A DNA stretch of 64,000 nt from Plantago elongata (GCA_036897095.1 JAYMSP010000035.1:1-64000); one strand, 5' to 3'; counted from the stretch's first letter, positions 36,075-48,800 are shown. The notes: generated by a model from the letters alone, not told the origin. Numbers and translations are program-made.

Positions 36075-36838
36075 CTAGTTTGTTTTTCTTCTTTTGTGCA
36101 AAGCTAGCGTGCGATCATCCAATGGATCAGCAGGCCGATCAGGCAATGGTTCCTCTTTTTCATATACACGGCTCAAAATCCAATCTCCCCTTGGCACAAA
36201 AGTAAACTGCAATTACACACAAACACAATGCTCACCATCAATTTACGTAGAGCAAGTCGATATTATTCGATACAGTCACACACAAGTAACGATCGAGTAG
36301 GAGTACTTAATAAACAACGTGTTTTATTAATTGTTTCCACAAACCTGATTCGAGTAGATAAGGTAGAATTGATGCATGACCCAACGAGTTTTGCTACCTA
36401 GAAGGTTGTGGAACTCAAGAGTTCTCTTCATTCCAAGCAAAACTCCATCATCAAGAACTTGCTCATCATTGATTGCCGAAAATTCCCAGTATCCATTAGG
36501 AGCAAAAGCCACGCCTTCACTTGTCATAATCTCACGAGAGCTCAAGAATATTCTCTTCTTTGTACGGTCACCTGTACATCAAAACCAAAATCCAAACAAC
36601 TATACTTAATACTTAGTTATCATCAATTGACATATCGCAAAAAATTAAAGAAACAAGATAGCAGGTGACTCTCACCAGGTAACTTCCATGGATCGTTCAA
36701 GTAAGTATTGTACACTGGGAATATCTTGCTCGAAAGTGACCGAGAAAGATGAGTCAGTGCTCGAAGGAGCTGCTTGTCATCATTTGGATCAAATGGTGTT
36801 GGAATCTGTGAATGTTGATTCCCCTGTGGGTTTTCCAT
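36075..36838 (-). CDS. Divergent NAC-domain-like protein
   Basis: Three coding exons, 36838-36676, 36571-36345 and 36206-36075, give 173 residues, so little more than a NAC domain. Resemblance lies in the NAC subdomain order. IPTPFDPNDDKQLLRALTHL stands where NACs have LPPGFRFHPTDEEL; then come NDPWKLPG (NPWDLP), KRIFLSSRE, APNGYWEFSAI (ATGSGYWKATG), MKRTLEFHN (KKTLVFY), TRWVMHQFYLI (TNWIMHEYRL) and DWILSRVYEKEE (WVLCRVY). Subdomain A has lost the PGFRF core and the GYWKATG lysines are replaced, so DNA contact is doubtful. There is no activation domain; the C-terminus ends in basic LHKRRKTN. It may be a dimer-forming inhibitor of other NACs or a family-specific offshoot. The splice sites fit and all frames join. 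Confidence 0.65.
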
Positions 36839-36920
36839 CTCGTTGAAATTGAAGGTGAAACAAATTTGAAATTTGTGAAGCGGTTATCTTGATTGCAGAA
36901 TCAGTTAGAAACCAAATTTG

Positions 36921-37016
36921 TTAGAAGAAGAAGAAGAAGAAGAAGAAGGGAGAAGGAGGGAACTCTATCCAATTCATTCTGATTTTATACTACTACTACT
37001 ACTACTACTCTACTAG
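36921..37016. repeat. (GAA)n and (ACT)n microsatellites
   Basis: A (GAA)n run of about 29 bases at 36921 and an (ACT)n run of about 28 bases at 36988, both just upstream of the NAC-like ATG. A minus-strand TATAAAAT (36982-36989) adjoins the second run and could be the gene's TATA box. Confidence 0.7.
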
Positions 37017-37154
37017 CCTTCCCCAAGTCTTGGAAGAAGACCACGCGATTTTATTGTTTATCGAACATTTGACATGAATTGGTAATCGTAAATACATCAT
37101 TATTGCAAAACAAACTCCTCCTGTCCGTCAAGATAACTTGTACGTATTTCAATC

Positions 37155-37620
37155 TTAAGTCAATCGAACTCATAATTTTATTGAATATCGAAAATTTAAT
37201 GAGAATAGCTAATCGTTAAATACTTTACAATGACGAAATAAACTTAACTCCTCCAGTGTAGGTAATATAAACTCTAACCGTGATAATATTAAGTCAATGG
37301 AACCCATAATTTTATTGAGTATCGGACATTTGATGAGAATTGCCAACCGGGAAATACTTTACATGGCGAAACAAACATAACTCCTCCGTGTAGGCAAAAT
37401 AAATTCTAGCCGTGATAATATTTAGATGTTAAGTCAATCGAAGTCATAATTTTATTGATTATCGAACATTTGATAATTATAACATACTTTACAATGTCGA
37501 AACAAACGAAACTCCTCCCGTATACGTAAAATAAACTCTAATCGTGGTAATATTCGGATATTAAGTCCATTGAAATCGTAATTTTATTGATAAGAATAGT
37601 TACTATATCATGTTTGCTAC
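37155..37620. repeat. Tandem array of about 135-bp units
   Basis: Units beginning TTAAGTCAATCGAACCCATA or a variant start at 37155, 37289, 37429 and 37561 (spacings 134, 140, 132). Each continues with AATTTTATTGAGTATCGAAC, ATTTGATGAGAAT, AATACTTTACAATG, CGAAACAAAC and ATAAACTCTA. A more decayed unit precedes at about 37040. The last is cut short by the tRNA-linked duplication. Confidence 0.8.
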
Positions 37621-37630
37621 CGTAACGTAT

Positions 37631-37789
37631 AGTCAAACACTTGTTTCTCCTACTCCTTTGATTGGATGATGATTGATCAATCAATAAAAGGTAAAATAAT
37701 TGAGAGACCCTCAATGTAGTCAAACACTTATTTCTCCTACTCCTTTGATTGGATGATGATTGATCAATCAATAAAAGGTGAAATAATTG
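37631..37789. repeat. 87-bp duplication next to tRNA-Val
   Basis: The unit AGTCAAACACTTGTTTCTCC through ATAAAAGGTAAAATAATTG occurs at 37631-37702 and 37718-37789, offset 87 bases, with very few differences. After the first copy comes AGAGACCCTCAATGT, which resembles the GGAGACCTTCAGTGT inside the tRNA gene that follows the second copy. The duplicated block thus seems to have included the 3' part of the tRNA, of which only a shred remains. Confidence 0.75.
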
Positions 37790-37861
37790 GCTTCGCCCGG
37801 GTTCGAACCGGAGACCTTCAGTGTGTTAGACTGACGTGATAACCAACTACACCACGAAACC
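37788..37861 (-). tRNA. tRNA-Val(AAC)
   Basis: A 74-base cloverleaf on the minus strand. The acceptor stem GGTTTCG pairs with CGAAGCC plus discriminator A. The A box reads TGGTGTAGTTGGTTATCAC and the B box GGTTCGAACCC. The anticodon arm CAGTC-TAACACA-CTG-type loop carries AAC. There is no intron. Downstream, at lower coordinates, no T run of four or more follows at once; the T-poor flank is the duplicated 87-bp unit. Confidence 0.93.
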
Positions 37862-37869
37862 ATTTTGTT

Positions 37870-38990
37870 TGCATTCTCACAAGTCAAAATAAAATAGGTC
37901 CATAATCAAACGATCATGAAGTATACCATATTCTATTTATATACTGTGTTTGATTGTAAATATCAAATTTCGTTTTCAGGCCACACCAAGCGTCCCCAAT
38001 TTACCCTTTTCTTTCAATTCATCATACTCGATCAACATGACAAGAACCAAATATGGTTTTCTTTTCTCTCCTTACCTTTTGAGTTCACGAAATGTGACAT
38101 TTGATGTTATAAAATTTTGCTCAAGAAAGAAAGAGAAGGAACATTATGCAAGATTCCCTTGCCTCACACTATCTCTTTTGTGTTTTTGCGGTAAACATTT
38201 ATAATTTGTACAAATGAGTCCGATTAAGGATTGACGGATTAATTAAGGCGACTTAAGTACGTTCTAAGATTTAATTTCTTACCTTGAATTGCAAAGGAGG
38301 TACGATTCGGGTTTCAAATGAGTCCGAGACTTCACCAAAATTAAGAGGCCGACCCTCTAATACTTCAATTTTTGGGCTCCTAACCTTTGGACTACAATCC
38401 AAAACCATCTACTTAATTGGGCCAAGTCCATCAAGAGCCCGAGCCTGAGCCCATATTAGGATGAATATAGAGATTACACTTGTCACTCATCCATGGAGCA
38501 CTTGAACAAACCTTCACCTATAAATATGACCTCATCCACTCTTCATAATGTAGGTATGAACTTCCACCTACTTCATTCTCCAAGTTTTGGGGTCCAAGCC
38601 TTAGCTTGATCAACCTCTTAACACGTTGAGTCTGAGCCCGGTTTATCTTAGGCAAACCGGCCCAAAAGGGTTTAACCCCTTCCTTTGATTTGCAGATTCA
38701 AGACCGGACTCACCTAGTCTCGGGCCAAGATCAAGAGAAGTACTACATCGGAGTCACCTAGTTTCGGACCAAGATCAAGATCAAGAAGATCAAGAGAAAT
38801 CCTACTACACCAGGTTACATATAAGGTCCTATGAAGGACACTAAGAAGGACCTACACCGGACTCCAAGAAGGTCCTATCCATCTAAGTTTACTGAAGTCG
38901 AACCTAATACATGTTAAAGAACTAAGACGAGCAAAACTGCTCAAGTCTAGCGAACTAAGCCAACCCCACTTTTATACTCTATCAATTTAC
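37870..38990. other. Spacer with possible LTR-type fragment
   Basis: The part from about 38270 to 38900 differs from the surrounding AT-rich sequence. It has purine-rich AAGATCAAGA runs repeated near 38729 and 38770, a TATAAATA at 38519 and TCACCTAGTCTCGGGCCAAG / TCACCTAGTTTCGGACCAAG imperfect repeats. This texture resembles decayed LTR-type retroelement ends, but I find no terminal repeat pair, primer site or domain, so the call is tentative. Confidence 0.25.
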
Positions 38991-39316
38991 ATGCACAAAC
39001 CGACTCAATTTGATAGAAATTAGAGGCATTTCATTTGACAAAAATTTCACAAAAACAAGAGGCATTTCATTTGGCGAAAATTTCAAATTCTCGGTATTTT
39101 TCTGTTTTATCAGAATAACGTTCTCTCAACTTCGGAAACTCATCATAATACAAATTCATCCATTTATCATTTTAAGTATTTTTCTTACGTTCCGTTAGGA
39201 ATATCGACGAGCCATTAATTAGTTATCATTAATAACGCCATTGTTTTTCGGATCCAACAACTCAGCTCTGAATTTCAGGACTACTTGCCAAAGAGAGTCA
39301 AAACTCCGACACATAA

Positions 39317-39750
39317 ATGGAAGAAATAGGGGCTGGCATGGTTAAACTTAATGTTGATGGCAGTTTACACACATCTACGAATGGAGTTGGTATTGGGGGA
39401 GTGTTGCGTGATGAACATGTACACTGGATATGGAGATTTGCATCTCAAACTCAAGCAACCTCGGCAATAATAGTTGGACTTCAAGCTTTGCAGAAGGGTC
39501 TCGAGTATGGTCTCACTTGAAGCCGTGGATCTGTTATTGGACAAGAAGGAACTAATGGCTACCGACCCATTCTCTGTAGCATTATTGGTTATGCATGTGC
39601 CGTGGAATTTGAATTTACATTGGTCTAGTAGGAGGTTTAACCTCGTAGCGGATAAATTAACTAAGTTAGCATGTTTTTATTTGAACAGAAATGTCTTTTG
39701 GGACTCACCTCCGACCCCTTTAATACCTTTTTACGAGTTTGATAATGTCT
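39317..39750 (+). pseudogene. RNase H-like (RVT_3 type) remnant
   Basis: MVKLNVDGSLHTSTNGVGIG and GVLRDEHVHWIWRFA match the start of the plant RNase H-like domain found at the end of LINE-type elements and in related host proteins (K-LNVDGS, GGVLRD). The open frame ends near 39520. The following frame (from 39474) carries the rest: LEAVDLLLDKKEL, then RRFNLVADKLTKLA, the usual R--N--AD-LA motif. A frame change near 39505 therefore separates the halves, and the glutamate of the E-AL--GL step is lost. No reverse transcriptase or other part lies nearby. Confidence 0.7.
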
Positions 39751-40074
39751 AAGGATCGACCTACCCAGAAGGAGAAAGAGCAGGAACATTTTTCAAAAAT
39801 AATCCCGCATCACAGCAGATACTTCCTCTTCGCGCGAAATGTTTGTTACATATCACTGTACCAACTCACACTTTTTAGTTTCTAGACACTCTCTCTCTTC
39901 TTTCTCTCTCTTCTGTGTTTCTGCTGCAAATCAACATACACGCACAAACTTTCTACACACTCTCTCTAATCTGCATTTCAAAACATTTCACACGCACAAA
40001 CGCAGAGAAATCTCTCTCATTCCTTTTGCGAAAATTTTCACATTCTCTGCATTTTTTTGATCGGAATCAAAAAA

Positions 40075-43000
40075 ATGTTCTACTCTCACCAGCTCTTAGC
40101 TCGTAAAGCTCCGTTGGGACAAATATGGTGAGATTTCATCCTTTCCTTTCTGATTCTACGATTGATGTTCTCTCATCTATTGAGAACATGTTTAAATTCC
40201 TAGAGTTATGAATTTATCATCCTCATTCGTGTTTGAGAGTTTGTTTGTGGAGTGAATCGGATCGATTGAGCTTCTACTATCTCAATTTTGTACGTATGAG
40301 TGTTTTTGGTTCGAGTTTGCTAATTTGGATGAGAATTTGTTTCGTTATCCTGATTTGTGCTGAATTGCTCGCATGAGCTTGATTTTCTCTTCCTGCTTGT
40401 TGTTTTCTCTGTATGCGGCATATTTGAAGTTTTTTTGCTTCTCGTAAAGTTTTTTGAGCTGATTCTCCGACTATTATTCTCTCATCTACGGAAAAACAAG
40501 TTTAAATTCCTGGAGTTATGATCCTGAGTCATTTTTGAGAGTTTGTGAAGTGAATAGGACCGATTGAGCTTCTACTATCTCAATTTTGTACGTATGAGTA
40601 ATTTCAGTTCGAGTTTTGTAATTTGATTCGGAATTTGGTTTCGTTATCCTGATTTGTGCTGGAATTACTCGCACGAGCTTGATTTTCTCTTCGTGCTTGT
40701 TGTTTTCTGCAGCATTTTCTGAAGCTTTTGTGCTTCTCGTACTGATTCTATATTGACTGTTTGATATTGTGTGTATGTGATTAAAGGATGGCAGCTACTA
40801 TGCATGAGAAAATGAATCGGAAGAAATTAGACAAGCTGAACATCACCAAAATATGGTAAAGCAGGTTTACTGTTTGATTTTCGACTAGTCCTACATGCTC
40901 ACAATGCCGGTCCGTCTAAGTTGTTTTCGATCTCGTGTTGTGCTTTTGTAGTGAAGAGATTTTGTATCCTACAGTTCCTATGGCTCTTAGACTTTCCGGA
41001 ATCCTCATGGGTATGCATTCTGTTGTTTAGTTCGTTTCTCTGCTTCTATTAAGTTCATCAGCTCTTATACTGAGTTAAACTTTACCATTTGTTAGGTGGA
41101 GTTGTGATAGTTTATGAGAGAAAAGTAAAGCTCCTATATGGTGAGATTTACATTTCCAGTTTATATACATATTCTGAGATGAACTCAGTCCTGCATAGCT
41201 GATGACTTTTCCTTCTTCATTCGACAGATGATGTCAACCGCTTGCTAGTGAGTCCGTGAACATTGTTTATACTATATTCAGATGATGTGGTAGTGAATAG
41301 TTGAGGATATTCGGTTACATATTATCTGCCCGCATTTATTCAGGTGGAACTAAATGAAGCTTGGAAAGTTAAAGCAGCTCCATCAGATCCAACTAGACTT
41401 CCAAAGAACAAGACCCAAGCCAAGTTAGTATAGCTGATTGTCCTACATGTCATTAATAGCATTGCATTGTGGAAGCTGTAAGTATGAGCATTTAGAATAT
41501 AGTTGGATACTCAGTGTTGCCTTATTATGCTGATGGTTCTATGAAATTCATATCCCTATGTGCCTAGTACCCGTAGACTGCATTGCATCACTGCAGGCAG
41601 CTGCATTTGTTCTATCTCAAATGAAGCCTTACTTTCTGTTTGTTCTAGTTCACCTTTAACTTGTTTGTATGTTGTAGATATGACGCTGTTACATTGCCAA
41701 GGATTCGTGCTGAGGACCTGGAAGAGATGGAGCAGTCAGTTCCTTATCCTGTGATGGACTTTCAGCGGACGTCCTATATTTCAATGGTATCTATTATAAC
41801 ATGGTTACATTATTTTTGTGCTGGAAGTATAGGAACTCATAGTTTAACTGCTTATCCAGTGTTTGGATATAAAGAGTTATGACACAGTAATGTGAATATT
41901 CATTGAAGCACACATGTCACCGTCAAAATTCACATTAAGTGCCGAGAGGGTCACATGAATGCATATCATCTGCTTCCTTCATTAGGATGAATATGCACTG
42001 ATAATAAACACTTTTCTGGCATGCAGAGATTGGATAGTGTGGACGACCCCAATCTATTCGGAAATAATAATGAGGATCGCCATCAAGGTTTGTGCCTCCT
42101 ACTTCTCTTTGCACTTCCTCTGGCTGAGTATGGGATGGATAATGCTTCTGTCATTTATATCCATTTTTCTATATTTGGTACATATCAGCTAATCACCCGT
42201 CGCTATTGTGTCAGTCAATGCTGCTAACATTACACTAGAAGATAATTATGACCCGCACCAAGCAGATACACATGTATTTGATCGCTTTGAGAGGTGAATT
42301 CAAAAACTCTAGTTTATTGTGGTATCTTTATGAGAAGTTTATATGCCTGAAATTCTCACCTCAGCAGTCTTCATGATCTCAAATCTGGCCCTTTGATTTT
42401 GCTGATTATATTATTTCAGTTAGCTTATACTTACACTGCTGCCAACTTTTGTTTCTCCTGGAATGCTGAGACAGGTTTGATATTGAAGGTTATGAAGACT
42501 TCAGTCCAGCTGATCTTGAAAACCCCACTAGTCTTATATCAAATCCACCTCTGATATCAACTCCACCACCTCTGATATCAACTCCACCTCCTCCAGCGGA
42601 ACCCAACATAGGTACGAGCAAATCCCTGTTGCTAATAAACTAGTAGTAAGTAGTAACATACAATATCCTAATTTTAAATTAAATATACTTTTATGATATA
42701 AAGCAGCTAATGCATGATAAATATATACTACTTGTTGATTGTATATTTCTTTAGTCCTTGCTGTTATCTGAACTTACTGGATCTCAGACAAAACCAACCG
42801 TATAGTATTCAATGCAATGAACCTCTTGGAATTGGCCTGACCTGTACTCCTATTAGTTTGCTGCTATATGCAGTTCAGATGAGGAGCATGCTTCAACTTT
42901 TCACAATATGCTTGCTGCATGTGAATATATTTTGACCATTCCTTCTAATGTCTAAAATCTGCAGCTGATGAAATCCAAGAACAGTATCCTGAAGACAAAG

Positions 43001-45129
43001 TCCATCAGCAGTCTAATGAAAGTAAAGATGCCAACAAGGTAGTACAGTTCACACATTATATGAAAAATGAAATAATGATGGATGAGAAAAATTATTAACT
43101 CTACTTCCATTCAAATTTCAACAAGGTTCTAATCAAGAAACGGGCTGCTCGAGCAACAAGGCGAGCAGCTCTTATAATGGACAACAGGCAAACTGTCATA
43201 CCTGGAGAAGTTTATCAAACTTGGCTCAAGAATCCCTCTGATGTGAAAAGAGAGAGAAAGCAAAAGAAGGTATATACATATATATTCATGTTCAGCAGGC
43301 TCACATGCTCATATGCATTTCTTACACAATCTTTCACTTTCCACCGCTGAAGCAAAGCATAACAGTCAACTAGTAATAGTATAGACAAGTACAATGAGCA
43401 AAATACTTATATCTGATGTATCTGTTCATTTTAAATTCATTTGGAAAACTAATGCTTCAATTCTTAAGATATCTTACATAAGTGTTATGTAACAGCCCGA
43501 GGATGCATTGTCTACATTCAAGATACACACTCTCTTGAACGACCTGCCTTCCATTGTGCTCTCAGAGAGGTTATTCACAAGTGACTTGAAAATTCACTAT
43601 CCAACAGAACTTCTGCGGGACTGGTTAAGGATTACTCAATCTCCACACGACTCTCCTTCTGGTAAAGTTGTAGATGTTTCATCTGTCTCTATGATTTTAC
43701 TTCACAATGGGAAATCAAACTTCAAAGTTTGTTTGGTTTTCTCTAGGGCGAGCATCAGCTCCGAAGCCACCAGAACCATCAGCATCATCTCTGCCAGAAG
43801 CAACGCATTTTATGGGGCCAATGCAAGATGTAATTTACTATGTACTTATTGAAATTTTCTTTCAGACAATCATATCATTCTTGTTTCTATCTAATACTTG
43901 AATGGTACAGACGTTTGAAGATTATGACATGGGAGCAGAACCTCAGTCCCCGAGAATTTCAATTGAGAGACAAAGAAGAATGGTCGACGACAATAATGAG
44001 CCACCTGAAAGATTAATAGAGATGCTCAGGTACAATCTTAGGAGCAAGGGCCTAAGTGCAAAAGAGACCGATGGAGTTGGCACATCTAAGTCCAATCCGA
44101 TGGCCACTCCAGCAAACTCTGGTATGTTTCAGTGCTTATGCCTGATGTGTTGGAGCTTATAGTTCTTTCTTTGAACCATGCCTGTATCTATGTTACTGCA
44201 GGTGATGATATAAGGTCAATCCCCAGCTCAGGGTCTGGAAATGGCTTTCCGTCACAAAATTCTAATGTCAATTCAGGAAGGTTAGGCTACTGAACTCAAC
44301 TTTTGTACCTATCATTCATTAGTTTACATCTAGAAGCTTTGATGTATGTATAAAAAATGAACTAGTATGACGAATGAAGTGTTTTTTTTTTTTGAGATTT
44401 GTGTCTGTGTGGATCACATGCAGCAGGAAAAGACCATTCTCTGCCATTAATATTAGTCCAAATGGTCTTGAACCGGTGGCAGAGGAGCTTTCATGGGGGC
44501 ATCCGGAATTTAAGTTGAAGGTATCAAGAGTATCAGGATGTGATACACCCAATGATGGTATGTGAGCCACCGGCTGACTTTTAAGATGAACTGCTTCACT
44601 TGGTTGGATTCCAGGAAGTTCGCTTAATGTCATCTCGTTAATTTTGCAGAACTCATGGTAGAAACTGGACCAACACAAACACAAACCCAAAAACCTCAAA
44701 GCGATAAACAGCAGCCACCCGACCCTGTAACTGAAGCCGTCAGAGAGTAATCTCCTTTTTTCTTCAGTTCCAGTACTCTCCCTGATTGATTGAATGTTTA
44801 ATAAATTGAATGGCAACTGATAAACTAGAACCACATCTGCAGGCAACTGAAGAATCATTTCGAGACACCAGGAAAAGCAAACATACAGTCTCTTCTCGAA
44901 TTAGCTTGTGGAATGAATAGAAAGGGTGCTGCACGTCTTTTCTATCAAACATGTGGTATGTGTACCACATTACTTTCACTTCAAAACTTTGATCACGTTA
45001 GGATTGCAAGACTTACAGAGGCAAGCTTTGTGCATGTTATGTGCAGTTCTGGCGACAAGAGAGTGTATAAGGGTTCAACAGATTGTACCATATGGAGACA
45101 TCTTAATATCCCGCGGTCTTAAAATGTGA
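40075..45129 (+). CDS. SYN1: Meiotic cohesin kleisin SYN1/REC8
   Basis: Alpha-kleisin that closes the cohesin ring in meiosis, needed for axis formation, sister centromere cohesion and pollen fertility. Twenty coding exons (40075-40127, 40787-40855, 40952-41010, 41096-41140, 41228-41247, 41344-41423, 41678-41786, 42027-42087, 42215-42293, 42475-42611, 42965-43038, 43126-43269, 43496-43661, 43747-43829, 43911-44121, 44202-44280, 44424-44557, 44650-44746, 44843-44955, 45047-45129) give 631 residues, close to Arabidopsis SYN1. The N-terminal Rad21/Rec8 domain is MFYSHQLLARKAPLGQIW, KLDKLNITKICEEILYPTVP, MGGVVIVYERKVKLLYDDVN. The C-terminal winged helix is MNRKGAARLFYQTC, TRECIRVQQIVPYGDILISR, GLKM. 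LEPVAEE is conserved before it. Exon 5 is only 20 bases. RLRK-like separase or phosphorylation sites in the variable middle were not assigned. Confidence 0.95.
40152..40741 (+). repeat. About 300-bp tandem duplication in REC8 intron 1
   Basis: Copy A (about 40152-40446) and copy B (about 40461-40741) share long words: GATTGAGCTTCTACTATCTC, AATTTTGTACGTATGAGT, TTTCGTTATCCTGATTTGTG, GAGCTTGATTTTCTCTTC, GCTTGTTGTTTTCT and TGCTTCTCGTA. Copy B has a few short deletions. The pair takes up nearly all of intron 1. Confidence 0.85.
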
Positions 45130-45139
45130 TTAGAGGAGC

Positions 45140-45890
45140 AGTAACAGTCAGCAGAAAGATGATTTACGCTATAGAACAAATCAGAGGTGGTCTTACTGGT
45201 TAACTTCAACAGATTTTGGAAAGTCTCACTTATTCTATCTATTGCAGCTGATTCTTAAGAACCTACTTACACTGATTTTCTCCAAATTTTGAATTACCAT
45301 GCGTCAAATTGTGATTATTGGTTATACTTGTGTAGCAGAACAGACTGTCATATCTCTAATTTCTGATATGATAAATTTGAAGCTATAGCAGAGCAATCTT
45401 TTCCAGTGAAACAATCTGTTTCATTACGATAGAAACAGCAGATACGTTTCAGAATTTGTCGTTCCGTACTGTTTCAATTAAAAGCCAGAGGTTGATACAC
45501 AAAGCTTTTCCAAGTGTTTAAAACAGTTTCGAATTACATGTTCATTTAATCTAGGTGAACTAAAAGACCATTCTCATCAAGACGTTTTAATACGTTTCTT
45601 TCCGTATTTAGATTTTATACAGTGGCTACGTATATACCTCAAATCTGAATGCAATCTTTACATAACGTGGGAACTGATGTTTAACTTACATTTGATAATA
45701 ATCACATTTTGAAACAAGGGAGCTACTCAAAGTCTTCTGTCAAATGCACGAGGAAATGACATGAAACAGAACACGTAAAATAAATAGAGAAAAAAGAAAC
45801 CGTGGAACAAGATGCCAATATAAGCCTATGTCAAATATATTGGCACCATCTTCTATGGTTCCAGCAGCTTTGCTGTACCGGCAGAAAATG
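45140..45890. other. Tail-to-tail spacer REC8 / IQD
   Basis: AT-rich sequence with the 3' untranslated regions of REC8 (+) and the IQ67-domain gene (-). No gene or repeat seen. Confidence 0.45.
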
Positions 45891-45894
45891 TAAG

Positions 45895-48800
45895 CTAATT
45901 CCGGTGTCCATACGAGGATCTAAGCCCGTAACTGCCAGCCACATCATGGGTCCTCCGGGAGCTACCGGAGTTTAGGGAACTATCTTTTCCAGTGAAACTG
46001 CTCTTGTAGTTAAACGGGTGGGTACTATCTTTTTCAGAAACAACGTCAGATTCCCACATACTCCGACCAAACTTCCAGGTAACACCGAGTTCCTCTAACT
46101 GCATTCTCTGCTTTGGCGCACTTTGAGACCTAAATTTAGCACGCGATGACTCTGTATTAGACATGTAGCTTGGGTGGCTGGGGTAATCACCATAGAAGCT
46201 TCTAGAGCATTCACTCCTTGCTGGAGTGAAAGGCCCTTTCGTCGGCCTGGAGGAAGCAGAATGCACACGGGGGCTTTCCGGATGAAATTTCTCTGATATT
46301 ACCGAAGAGACTTCTTCCGAAGATATGCTTGGGTTAGGTTTTAGAATTTTTTCTGATAGTCTTGGTGCATCATTCCATGCTGGAACATACTGGGAAGATT
46401 GAAGAGCTCTGGCGGTACCCCTGGTGTTTTGGTGGGGCTTCCATGTGTCTATTTCAAGTATCTTGGCATTTCTCTCATCATCATGGTTGTTGCTCCACGC
46501 GTTTCTTTCCATCCATTGATCTAACCATTCAGAAGCCATATTGGAGCTTTCCCTGTTGATGATATTGGTACCGTACAACCTGGAATTATATTGCTGCATT
46601 TGCACGAAGCCAGACGATGTGTTTTATTAACGTGCAGGAGATGTATTTTAACACATATAAAAAGAAACTTCATAAATGGAATCCTGTGGAAGTTGGTCTA
46701 ATCACAATTCTGGTGCATGAATTATATTGGTCATTTTTCATAAATTGTATAACCCATTGATTTCCCTCCAGATATTGAAAAAAATTACTCGCGGCCAGTA
46801 AAGTGGGCATCCTTCATGTTTCTAAAGGAGTGTACAAACTAAGTGCTCATGCATGGTAAGGTTGTAACCTGATCAAAACTTTGGATGATCAATAGCTTTT
46901 CATAATTTTGTGCAATGCCATGTTACCTTGAAGGTAGATTCACCATTTCGGGCAAAATTGGATGGTTCTCCATAGTTTCTTAGATTTACAGCCCCCTGCA
47001 GGTAAATGCACAAAAGGAGAGAAGATTAATAATGACAGTGTCAAGAACTTCTTTTGAAACGGTATAACTATTATGTCTTCTTACAGCACTCAATAGTCCG
47101 TATCAGTGCATAAGAGATCGGTTGGTCTTTAGGCAAACAAAAAGAAAAGAAAGATACCATCCAGGAAGGGTTTGTTTTAACTTGAATGTTTAAAGTCGTA
47201 TAATTGTTTCAATTCGAGAGAAAAAGAAAGCAACACTCACTTGACGGTGGGAATGGGATAGGTTTATTTTGGTGGTAGAAGTCTCCACTGGGTAGGCCCG
47301 AGTAGCGGATGCTCGAGCCTGAATCCGAGCCATGGCCTGCATACGACGAAGCATATCCGCACTCTGTTTCCTGACAATATGGCCCCTCACCAGGGCTTGT
47401 AGCTTAACAAGTCCTTTAAGTGCTCTAAGTGCTCTCCTAGCCTACAACACACCCAAGAATCATATACCTTCTACATTCAAATATGAAAAGTGATATCTTT
47501 CATTAATAATTTAATACTGTAGTGTATTAACTTTTGACTAGTGCTTCTAATTCAAATCTTCACTTTAATCATAAAATAGTTTTAACATTTCAATGATCTC
47601 ATGTTACATACATGCACATTTTTTATTATGCAACAGTTGGAGAATTGACATTCACATCTGTATATTGCAACGATCCACACACACAGAGGATAGCTAGCTA
47701 CAATTTGCAACGACTACGCATAAATCCTGATTGTGCAGATGAGAGAGTAAACCATGATATAAAAGAAGCTTTTCGCAATAACTGTTGTTGTATGATAACC
47801 AACTGTTGATTCTTTGTATTTGATAATCAATATTCTACCAATTAAAGTGTCCCTTTTACATGTGAAAATCAACGACAAGCTGTAATGTACTAATCACACA
47901 GAGCTATAGCTAGTGGTCACAGAAAGTTATAGGCCCCAATTATCTATCATTATAGTTCATAAGCAAAAGCTATTTCCCTTAACATGACTATAAGCCAGTA
48001 TGCCAACCCCACCACCGCATAAGTCAGTAAAGCTACAAAAGGAAAAAGGTATAATAGGCCTTCAATTCATGTGGTGAAACTATAATGAGTTTTGTGAAAA
48101 CCTATGGCCCAGAAGTTTCACCTAGCAGTGCAAAATTGTTTGAATATTTTCAGGGGCAAACTGATCCTTCTGGTCTTGATAGTGAACTCTAGAATTTGAG
48201 TTTTGCATGAGTTATGCAATAGCTGGTTGGAGTACCAGATATGGAATAACCACCAACCAGCTTAACTTAAATCAGAAGAAACCTACCATTTGTAGAATTA
48301 GACAGGTTCATACAGACTGTAATGTGGTACCAAATGTGACACTCGTCCACGTTTAAATTTACGTTATATCCAATACAGGAGAACACAAATTTGATAGCCT
48401 TAGGCATGGGTTCAGAAGAAAGGATAAGGAGATTGATTCCTAGTGATAGTGAAATATCAATACCAGTAGGCCACTTGTATGGTGAATAAGCTCAACTGTT
48501 TGTCCCCTTCTCTCCTAGTTAGGTCCCGAAATTTCGGTCCACTCTATGTCCATGATTATGATAACACATTAACACCATAATTTTGTCACATATCAAGTTT
48601 TTGTTAAATATAGCAAACTAATAACTCAACAGCCTATAGTGTACTTTTCAAACAATCTGCATTTAGCTTAGTACCAAATCGAATTACAGAAAGCATATCC
48701 ATCCGCCATACTGATTTGCAGTGTGTAAATACAACTAATCACTAGCTAATTAGCTCAAATTCATAGATAAACAAACTGAAGTAAGATAATCAGATAAATT

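Noticed and set aside
37904-38204. Short plus-strand open frames after the tRNA
   Set aside because: Overlapping short frames with no motif, in AT-rich spacer.
38270-38900. Intact LTR retroelement
   Set aside because: Texture is suggestive, but no paired terminal repeats, primer site or protein domain could be seen; kept only as a low-confidence note.
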